Assembly (NCBI RefSeq): GCF_001956985.1
Contig: NZ_CP019082.1
Location: forward strand, 1,178,001 to 1,242,000
Source: Paludisphaera borealis
Lineage (GTDB): Bacteria > Planctomycetota > Planctomycetia > Isosphaerales > Isosphaeraceae
Reading direction: 5' to 3'
DNA: 64,000 nucleotides
Part shown: positions 40,682 to 48,095 of the stretch, piece by piece
Layout of the letters: each line of letters begins with the position of its first letter
Numbering within the stretch: the first letter of the stretch is position 1
The notes under the pieces: model-generated
What the model was told of the DNA's origin: nothing
Databases searched by the model: none
Seen by the model: only the letters and a program-made list of their open reading frames with translations
Program-made: the position numbers and the translations under genes

Positions 40682-43129
40682 ATGAACCGATTCTGGCAAT
40701 ACCTACTGGGGATCGAGCCGACGTCGCCCGGCGTCGTCTCGGGCGTCGATTCGCATCTCGAATTCGCGTCGCTGCCGCGCGGCCTCGGGGCGGTCACGAC
40801 GATACTCGGGGCGCTCGTGCTCATCGCCCTGATCTGGCGGCTGTACCGCTGGGAGCGCCGCGAACTGTCGGCGACCCGGCGCGCCCTGCTCGTCGGCCTG
40901 CGGATGCTGACGATCGCGGCCGTCGGGATCATGCTCCTCGAACCGGTGCTGGTCTCGACCCGCCGCGAGCAGGTGCGGTCGCACCTGGCGATGATCCTCG
41001 ACGACTCGGAGAGCATGAAGTTCTCCGATCCCTACACCGACGACGCCAAGGCCGCCGAGATCGCGGCGAAGGTCAAGATGGAGAGCGCCGGCGGCAAGTC
41101 GCCCGTTGCGTTGCTCCGGGAGACGCCCCGGCTGGGGCTTGTGCAGAAAACGCTGGGCGCGAATCTCGACGCCCTCGGTCGCGGCCGCGACCTGTTCGTC
41201 TACGATCTGGAGACCGCGGCTCGCCCCGGCGCGGGCGAATCGGCCCGGTCGCGGAAGCTCGACGACGTCCAGGCTAAACGGCCGATCTCGCCGCTGGGCG
41301 ACGCCCTGCAAGGCGTGCTCGCGGCCCATCGCGGCCAGCCGGTCGCGGGCCTGATCCTGGCCACCGACGGCCGCTCAAACACCGGTGAAGACCCGATCCG
41401 GGCCGTCCAGGCCGCGGCGCGGCAGAACATCCCGATCTACGCCATCGCCGCCGGAGCCGACGAGGGGCCTCGGAATATTCGTGTGGCCGAGGTCGAGGCC
41501 AGCCCCGTCGTCTTCGTCCGCGACCCGATGACGTTGGCCGTCGTGATCGAAGCCCGCGGCCTCCGCGACGCCGAGGCGACGGTCGTCCTGGAACAGCGGG
41601 CCAACGACGGTCCCTGGGAGCCGGCCGGTTCGCAGCGCGTGGTTCTGGGCGAGGACGGCATCCTCAAGCGGTCGACGTTCCGAATCACTCCGAAAGCCGT
41701 CGGCCAGTACGAGTACCGCGCGAAGGTCGAGGACGCCGGGCCCGAGCTGACGATGGACGACAACGTCGCGAGCGCGGCGGTTCGAGTCGTCCGCCAGCAG
41801 ATCCGGGTGTTGCTGATCGCCGGCGGCCCGTCGCCCGAGGTCCAGTTCCTCCGCAACGCCCTGATGCGCGACCAGCACGTCGAGTTCGCCGGTTGGATGC
41901 AACACGTCGACCCGGGCTTCCGTCAGCCCGGCGACCGGCCGATCACCCGGCTGCCGAACAATGACGAGGAGCTGCGCCGGTACGACGCGCTGCTCTTAGT
42001 CGACCCCGACATCCGCGCGATGGGGGCGCAGTGGCCGGCGATGATCCAGCGGTTCATCGGTCAGGAAGGGGGCGGGCTGATCTTCGTCGCGGGCGAGCTG
42101 TTCTCGCAGCAGCTTTTCGAGGCGGTCGACCCCAAGGCGCCGGGGGGCGACTGGACCCGGATCTTGCCCGTCGTCCGCGATCCCGGGCTGTATCGCAGCG
42201 AGGCCGAGGTCCGGCTCAGTTCTCAGAACACGTACAGCCTCGACCTGACGCCCGAGGGACGGGGCGACCCGGTCTTCGAGTTCAACGCCGACCCGATCCG
42301 CAATCGGGCCGTTTTGACCAGCCTGCCCGGTATGTACTGGAGTTTTCCGGTCACCCGGGCTCGCCCCGGGGCGACGATCCTGGCCCGCCACGGCGACCCC
42401 CGGATGGCCAACCAGAACGGCCGCCACGTCCTGCTGGCGTCGCAGTTCTACGGGCCCGGCCGGACGGTCTTCATCGGCTTCGACAGCACCTACCGCTGGC
42501 GTTACATCGCGGAAGACTTCTTCGACGGCTTCTGGGCCCGGCTCGTGGACCGCGTGGGGCGGAGCAAGGCGCTCGGCGGCCGGTTCCCGTTCCAGGTCCA
42601 CCTCGGCAAGAGCCTTTACCGCGTCGGCGAACGGGTCTCGATCGGCGTTCGCTACTCCGACCCCACGGCGCTGGCCGAGGCGGCCGAGCTGACCGCCGAG
42701 CTGGAAATCGCCGGCCAGCCCCCCGAGCCGCTCCGGTTCGAGAAGTCTCCCGATGACCCCGCCGTGCTGACGGCCGCCTTCCCGGCCCAGCAGGCCGGCG
42801 CGTATTCGCTGCGGATCGTGCCGGCGGCTTCGTCCGACCTGGGAGACGTGAAGGTCTCGACGACCACCTTCCGGGTCGAACCGCCGCGCCGCGAGATCGA
42901 CGAGCCGGCGCTCAACCGGACGCTCCTGGCCGATCTCGCCCGCATGTCCGGCGGCCGCGTGTTCGAGCTGTCGGACGTCGGCCAGCTCGACGAGGCCATC
43001 CCGATGCGCGAGGTGACGCGCACCCTGGAAACCCGTGACGAACTCTGGGACGCCCCCCTGCTCTACGCGACGATCATCCTTGCGTTGACCGTCGAATGGG
43101 TCTTGCGAAAACTCTTCCGGATGGTGTGA
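40682..43129 (+). CDS. von Willebrand/glutamine-amidotransferase-like membrane protein
   Basis: An 815-residue protein. Two N-terminal membrane segments (about 35-58 and 72-95) precede a von Willebrand A domain with MIDAS DDSES (HLAMILDDSESMKF) and a later FLATDGRSN-like strand (LILATDGRSNTGEDPIRAVQ). A beta-sandwich follows, then a class I glutamine-amidotransferase-like domain (RVLLIAGGPSPEVQFLRNAL, GGGLIFVAGELFSQQLF) that is unlikely to be catalytic. A final membrane anchor lies at LLYATIILALTVEWVLRKLF. It is the second large vWA protein of this operon, 33 bases after the first. Confidence 0.9.
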   Translation: MNRFWQYLLGIEPTSPGVVSGVDSHLEFASLPRGLGAVTTILGALVLIALIWRLYRWERRELSATRRALLVGLRMLTIAAVGIMLLEPVLVSTRREQVRSHLAMILDDSESMKFSDPYTDDAKAAEIAAKVKMESAGGKSPVALLRETPRLGLVQKTLGANLDALGRGRDLFVYDLETAARPGAGESARSRKLDDVQAKRPISPLGDALQGVLAAHRGQPVAGLILATDGRSNTGEDPIRAVQAAARQNIPIYAIAAGADEGPRNIRVAEVEASPVVFVRDPMTLAVVIEARGLRDAEATVVLEQRANDGPWEPAGSQRVVLGEDGILKRSTFRITPKAVGQYEYRAKVEDAGPELTMDDNVASAAVRVVRQQIRVLLIAGGPSPEVQFLRNALMRDQHVEFAGWMQHVDPGFRQPGDRPITRLPNNDEELRRYDALLLVDPDIRAMGAQWPAMIQRFIGQEGGGLIFVAGELFSQQLFEAVDPKAPGGDWTRILPVVRDPGLYRSEAEVRLSSQNTYSLDLTPEGRGDPVFEFNADPIRNRAVLTSLPGMYWSFPVTRARPGATILARHGDPRMANQNGRHVLLASQFYGPGRTVFIGFDSTYRWRYIAEDFFDGFWARLVDRVGRSKALGGRFPFQVHLGKSLYRVGERVSIGVRYSDPTALAEAAELTAELEIAGQPPEPLRFEKSPDDPAVLTAAFPAQQAGAYSLRIVPAASSDLGDVKVSTTTFRVEPPRREIDEPALNRTLLADLARMSGGRVFELSDVGQLDEAIPMREVTRTLETRDELWDAPLLYATIILALTVEWVLRKLFRMV

Positions 43130-43171
43130 ACGAGAACCGCCGCGATCCCTGAAGACTCTGGAACCTCCACC

Positions 43172-45403
43172 GTGTCGATTCTGAACGACTTGCCGACGAT
43201 CGAATCACTCCGCGACGATCAGCGCGCGCTGCGGGCCGACCTGTCGCGGCTGCGGCGGCGGTTGCGCATTCAGTTGATGCTGGAACTCATCGCCGAGGCG
43301 GCGGTCGCGCTGGCGGCGACGGGCGCTTTGCTCGTGCTCCTCGACTGGCAGCTCCGGTTGAGCCGTCCCGTCCGCTTGGTCCTGCTCGGCCTGAGCCTGG
43401 CGGTGATCGCCGGCTTCCTGGCGGTTCGAGCGGTCCGGCGGTGGCGGTCGTCGCGGCTCGACGAGCTTTCGCTGGCCGTGACGCTCGACCGCTTCCGGCC
43501 GGGGCTGGGCCAGCAGGTGGCCGACGTCCTCCAGCTTCCCGACTTGCTCGACGAGCCGAGGTCGGCGGTTTCGCCGGCGATGGTGCGGCTGGCCGTCCGC
43601 CAGGCGACCGAGGCCCTGGCCCGATCGGACTGGCGGTCGCTCTGGAATCGGCGGCGGACGGCGCTGCACGCCGTCGCGTTGCTCGTGGGAGCGGCCGTCC
43701 CGACCGTCTTCGCGGTCGCCGCGCCGGCCGCCGCCCGGCTCAGCTTCGCGCGATGGATCTTGGGCTCGAACGAGCGCTGGCCGCAGCAGACGTACCTCAC
43801 CGTGATGGGCCTCGACGCCCGAGGCCGGCTGCTCGCCCCGCGCGACGAACGCATCCTGATGGAGGTCCGCACCGACCTGCCGCTGACCGAGTCGCGGGGC
43901 GATCGCTGGTCGGTCGGTGGTCGGGGCGAACCGTTGATCCTGCGGCGCAAGCCCGATCACCCTCGGCAGCCCCGCGAGGTCGCCCTCCGCGAGCGCACGG
44001 CGAAGAACGCGATCCGCTCGGGGATGATGGTCGAGACCGACCCGGTGCGGTTCCGGTACGAGTTCCCGCCGTCGTCGTCCTCGTCGTCCTTCGAGCTGAC
44101 CGGCGGAGACGACTGGCTCGGGCCGATCACCGTCGACCGCGTCGACCGCCCCGCGCTGGCCGCGACCAAGCTCCGCGTCAAGGAGCCCGGCACCGCCGAC
44201 CCCGAGTTCCGCGCGATCGACGACGCCGGTCAGCACCTGCTCTTTCTGCCCGATTCCGAGATCGAGCTGACGCTGGTCGGCACCGAGGCGCTGTCGGAGG
44301 CGCAGATGAAGATCCACCCCGGCGCGGCTCCGGAGTTGAAGCGGATCGACGACCGGTCGTTCGTCGCGTCGTGGACGCTCCGCGAGGCCGTGACCCTGGA
44401 GATCCTTCTCACCTCGGCCGATACCGGGCTGGCGTCGAAGACGTCGTTCCTGTCGATCGGCCTGCTCCGCGACCGCGAGCCGCGCGTAACCTTGCGGGCC
44501 TCGGGCGTCGGCGGCCACGTCACGCCGATCGCCACGATCCCGCTCACCATCGCCGCGACCGACGACTTCGGGCTCGCCGTGCTCCGGATTCAGGCCGATC
44601 GCTCGGTGTTGGTCGAAGAGAAGGACAAGCCCGAACAGAAGGTCGTGCGGTCGACGATCAACCTGCCGTTCGAGGTCGACCCGGCGCACCCGACCCTTGA
44701 CCTCCAGGTCCGCCACGACCTCAGCCTTCAGTCCGACCCGCCCAAGGTGGGGGCGGTTCTCCGCTTCACCGGCGAGGCCGACGACCGTTGCGCCCGAGGG
44801 GTGCAGACCGGTCGGTCGAGCGTCCTGGCCTTGTCCGTCGTCTCGGCCGACGAGCTGTTTTATGAGATCCTGATCCGACAGCGGGCCGAACGGACCAAGT
44901 TCATGAGCGTTCTGGAGGCGGCCGAAAAGAACACGCCGACGCTGGAAGGCTCGCCGACGGCCGAGGATCTCGTCCGCGTGATGAGGACCGAGCAGTCGGG
45001 AGCGCGGCAGCTTGAGCAGATCACCGGCCGGGTCGCCGACACGCTCCAGGAGATGAAGCTGAATCAGATCGGCTCGCCCAAGTCGCATCGACTACTTCAG
45101 GAAGGGGTCGTCGAGCCGCTGCGAGCCCTGACGACCGGGCCGATGGCCCAGCTTCGCGGCATGCTTCAGACGCTCGCCGGCGCGGCGGCGGCTCCCGGCG
45201 CTTCGAAAGACGCCGCTCGACTTCTGCACGCCGAAGTTGTTACAAAGATGAAGAACATCCTCGAACAAATGTCGCAGTGGGAAAGCTTCGTCGACGTCGT
45301 CAACCAGGTCGCCGAAGTCATCAAGATGGAGCAGAAGGTTCTCCAAGAAACCGAAAAGGCTCGCGAAACGCGCACGCAGGAGGTCTTTGATGACAAGCCC
45401 TAG
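43172..45403 (+). CDS. DUF4175-like membrane protein
   Basis: A 743-residue protein starting at GTG 43172. Residues 1-80 show a DUF4175-like lead: RADLSRLRRRLRIQLMLELI, then two membrane segments (EAAVALAATGALLVLLDW, VRLVLLGLSLAVIAGFLAVR) and DELSLAVTLDRFRPGLGQQV. A third hydrophobic segment lies near 165-187. The large remainder is beta-rich and extracytoplasmic, ending in coiled-coil helices (about 560-740). DUF4175 proteins accompany MoxR/vWA operons; their function is unknown. The next gene overlaps its end by 14 bases. Confidence 0.8.
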   Translation: MSILNDLPTIESLRDDQRALRADLSRLRRRLRIQLMLELIAEAAVALAATGALLVLLDWQLRLSRPVRLVLLGLSLAVIAGFLAVRAVRRWRSSRLDELSLAVTLDRFRPGLGQQVADVLQLPDLLDEPRSAVSPAMVRLAVRQATEALARSDWRSLWNRRRTALHAVALLVGAAVPTVFAVAAPAAARLSFARWILGSNERWPQQTYLTVMGLDARGRLLAPRDERILMEVRTDLPLTESRGDRWSVGGRGEPLILRRKPDHPRQPREVALRERTAKNAIRSGMMVETDPVRFRYEFPPSSSSSSFELTGGDDWLGPITVDRVDRPALAATKLRVKEPGTADPEFRAIDDAGQHLLFLPDSEIELTLVGTEALSEAQMKIHPGAAPELKRIDDRSFVASWTLREAVTLEILLTSADTGLASKTSFLSIGLLRDREPRVTLRASGVGGHVTPIATIPLTIAATDDFGLAVLRIQADRSVLVEEKDKPEQKVVRSTINLPFEVDPAHPTLDLQVRHDLSLQSDPPKVGAVLRFTGEADDRCARGVQTGRSSVLALSVVSADELFYEILIRQRAERTKFMSVLEAAEKNTPTLEGSPTAEDLVRVMRTEQSGARQLEQITGRVADTLQEMKLNQIGSPKSHRLLQEGVVEPLRALTTGPMAQLRGMLQTLAGAAAAPGASKDAARLLHAEVVTKMKNILEQMSQWESFVDVVNQVAEVIKMEQKVLQETEKARETRTQEVFDDKP

Positions 45404-47390
45404 CACGCACGCCTCACGAGTCGACTCGCGAGGCGAATCCGCCGGTCGACCCGCTCCGGCGTTCCGGCGCCTCGTTTTCGGTCTCGCCCTCGCCCTGCTC
45501 GCGGTCGCATCGAGCGGCTCGGCCCGGGCTCAAGACGCCAAGGCCGCGGCCGACGGCGTGTTCGACGAGGAGAAGAAGGACGCCGACGCCAAGAAGGCCG
45601 ACGACGCGAAGTCGAACCCTCCCGACAAGGCCCCGGCCGTCTCCGACCGCGACACGATCGGCTTCACGCAGGACAACGTCGCCGCCCAGATGAACGAGCT
45701 GGAGGAGCGGATGTTCCGGCTCTCCGAGGCGCTCCGCAGCCTCGAACCCGAGAACGCATCGCGGCTCCGCCTGGCCCTCAAGTTCTCTCGCGAAGAGCTG
45801 ATCCTCCAGCAGATGAAGGAGACCCGCAAGCTCCTTACCGACACACAGTTGAGCAAGGCCGAGACCGAGGTCCGCGAGATGCTGGCCAAGCTCGACCACC
45901 TGCGCCGGCTGCTGCTGGCGGAAGATCTCGACTTCCAGATGAAGCTGGCGCGATTGCGGCAGATGCGCGAGACGATGGGCCAGCTTGAGCGGATCATCCA
46001 CGAGGAGCGTCGCGAGCTGGCCTGGTCGCGATCGGCCGACGAGCGCCAGGCCGACCTGACGGCGCTCGTCGCCAAGCGGACGAGCGTCGAAGCCCTCGTG
46101 CGCGATCAGAAGGGCGTGATCGAGGAGACCCGCGCGGCCGCCGCCAAGGGCGCCGCGGCGGCGGAATCGCGCGACGCCGTTGCGAAGAAGGAAGCCGAGA
46201 TCCAGAAGAAGGCCGCCGAGCTGGCCGCCGACCCGGCGTTCGCTCCCCTTCAGCCGCCTCATCTAAAGGAAGCCGACGGCCCCTTGGCCGACGTGCAGGC
46301 GCACCTGAAGACCACCAACTCGGGCGCGGCCGTCGCATCGGAGGAGATGGCCCTCGCGGGCTTTCAGAAGGAGCTCGATCGCCTCGCGGGCCGGATCGGC
46401 GAGGTGGAGAAGGCGATCGCCAAGCCCGAGTTCCTGAAGTTCGAAAAGGATCAGACCAAGAACCGCGCCTCGGCCGACACGCTGGCGACCGTCTCGGCCC
46501 GCCTCGGCGACAAGGGCGTCGCGCTCCAGAAAGATCTGATCCGGGCGTCGGGGGCGATGCAGGAAGCCGAAAAGGAGCTGGACCGCACCGCCGCGAAGCC
46601 CGCCGCGACCGACCAGCGCGAGGCGCTCAAGCACCTGGTGAAGGCGAGCGACGGCCTGGGCAAGGGGATCGAAGGCCTCCTCGTCGAGCTTCGCTCCGAG
46701 CTGCAAACGCGGATTCTCGCCGAGCTGACCGAGATGCACGAGATCCAGTTGTCGATCCGCGAGACCACCGAGTCGCAGGCGGCCCGCGCCGCGCAGAAGT
46801 CGCGGACGGCGCTGATCCTGATCGCCGGCCTGTCGCAGAAAGAGGCCGAGCTGGCCGACCGCATCGACCAGCTTCGCGCCTTGACCGAGGAGACCGAGTT
46901 CGGCATCGCGCTGCCGACCTCGCTGCGCGTCATCGGCCGCGAGATGACCAAGGTTCAAGGGTGGCTCAAGGAGGGGGACGCGACCGAGCACACGGTCGTC
47001 ATGGAGAAGCGGATCGAGGAAGATCTGCTGGCGCTCGCCGAGGCGATGCGACGGCTGCCTCCTTCCACGCCCCCCAAGCCGAACACGCCGCTGCCGACCG
47101 AGCCTCGGGCCCGCGAGCGCGAGCTGAACCGCCTGATCGCCGAGCTGAAGATGATCCGCCTGCTCCAGAGCCGGCTCAACGACGACACCGTCGAGACCGA
47201 TCACGGCAGGCCCAAGGAACAGGTGCTCACGCCTCCTTTGAAGCGCCTGATCGAGGCGTTGAAATCGTCCCAGGACGAGATTCACGAAACGCTCGCCAAA
47301 CTGTCGAAACGGTACGAAGGGGGCGGCGAGGACGAAGCCGGGGCCGACGCGCCCGGCGAAGCCGATCAGGCGAAGCCGACCGATCCCTGA
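45390..47390 (+). CDS. secreted coiled-coil protein of unknown function
   Basis: A 666-residue protein from ATG 45390, which overlaps the DUF4175-like gene. The signal peptide is LVFGLALALLAVASSGSARA. A Lys/Asp/Ala-rich disordered linker (about 45-85) follows. The rest is nearly all helical with heptad-like spacing: MNELEERMFRLSEALRSLEP, KFSREELILQQMKETRKLL, DQRQ-like helices and ELNRLIAELKMIRLLQSRLN. No domain is recognised. The helical rod and its place after DUF4175 suggest a structural partner outside the cytoplasm; that is inference. Confidence 0.8.
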   Translation: MTSPSTHASRVDSRGESAGRPAPAFRRLVFGLALALLAVASSGSARAQDAKAAADGVFDEEKKDADAKKADDAKSNPPDKAPAVSDRDTIGFTQDNVAAQMNELEERMFRLSEALRSLEPENASRLRLALKFSREELILQQMKETRKLLTDTQLSKAETEVREMLAKLDHLRRLLLAEDLDFQMKLARLRQMRETMGQLERIIHEERRELAWSRSADERQADLTALVAKRTSVEALVRDQKGVIEETRAAAAKGAAAAESRDAVAKKEAEIQKKAAELAADPAFAPLQPPHLKEADGPLADVQAHLKTTNSGAAVASEEMALAGFQKELDRLAGRIGEVEKAIAKPEFLKFEKDQTKNRASADTLATVSARLGDKGVALQKDLIRASGAMQEAEKELDRTAAKPAATDQREALKHLVKASDGLGKGIEGLLVELRSELQTRILAELTEMHEIQLSIRETTESQAARAAQKSRTALILIAGLSQKEAELADRIDQLRALTEETEFGIALPTSLRVIGREMTKVQGWLKEGDATEHTVVMEKRIEEDLLALAEAMRRLPPSTPPKPNTPLPTEPRARERELNRLIAELKMIRLLQSRLNDDTVETDHGRPKEQVLTPPLKRLIEALKSSQDEIHETLAKLSKRYEGGGEDEAGADAPGEADQAKPTDP

Positions 47391-47473
47391 ACGCCGCGTG
47401 AGATGGAGACCCCCGGGGCGGACCCGAGGGTCGTCCGGTCCGTCCCGATCCTCGAAGACGAAGGGATAATGCC

Positions 47474-48031
47474 ATGAAGACACGTTTGCGCGTCCTTGGC
47501 CTGGCCGCGGCCGTTTCCGGCCTCTCCAGCGCCGCCTTCGCCGTCGGGCCGACGCCCGCGCCCGCGCAGCCGCCGACGATGTCGGCGATCGCCGGCAAGA
47601 TGAACGTCGTAGTCGGCTCGCTGGCCAAGACGGTGACCGGCGAGCCGGTCCAGAAGGATCAAAAGGTCATCCTCCGCAACCTCGACGCCCTGATCGCCGC
47701 GCTCGAGAAGGAGTGCCAGGCCTGCAAGAACGGCATGGCCGGGAACCGCCCGAAACGGCCCGCGCCCGATTCCAACATCCATGGCGGCACCGGCGGCATC
47801 GGCGACCTGGTCGAGCCGGGCAAGGGGGACAAGGACTGGACCAAGCTCACCCCTCGCGAGCGGGACCGGATCTTGCAGTCGATGTCCGAGGGCTTCCCGC
47901 CCGAGTACCGCACGGTCCTCGAACGCTACTACCGCCGGCTTGCCGAAGAGAAGACGACCAAGCCGGGCGCCGAGGCCGCCGACGCGAAGGCCGACGCCGA
48001 CGCCGAAGGCGACGCTCCCGACATCCGTTGA
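47474..48031 (+). CDS. small secreted hypothetical protein
   Basis: A 185-residue protein with a signal peptide (RVLGLAAAVSGLSSAAFA). The mature part has a helical segment (VQKDQKVILRNLDALIAALE), a CQAC pair (about residues 76-79), a Gly-rich middle (IHGGTGGIGDLVEPG), and the motif LTPRERDRILQSMSEGFPPE followed by YRTVLERYYRRLAEEK. That last motif is widespread in planctomycete secreted proteins of unknown function. It lies in the same run as its neighbours, 83 bases after the coiled-coil gene and 64 before the next start. Confidence 0.78.
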   Translation: MKTRLRVLGLAAAVSGLSSAAFAVGPTPAPAQPPTMSAIAGKMNVVVGSLAKTVTGEPVQKDQKVILRNLDALIAALEKECQACKNGMAGNRPKRPAPDSNIHGGTGGIGDLVEPGKGDKDWTKLTPRERDRILQSMSEGFPPEYRTVLERYYRRLAEEKTTKPGAEAADAKADADAEGDAPDIR

Positions 48032-48095
48032 GATCGAGACGCTTCGAGCGCGAGGCGGTTTCCTTGACGACGCACCTTTGTTGAGGCGGGACGCG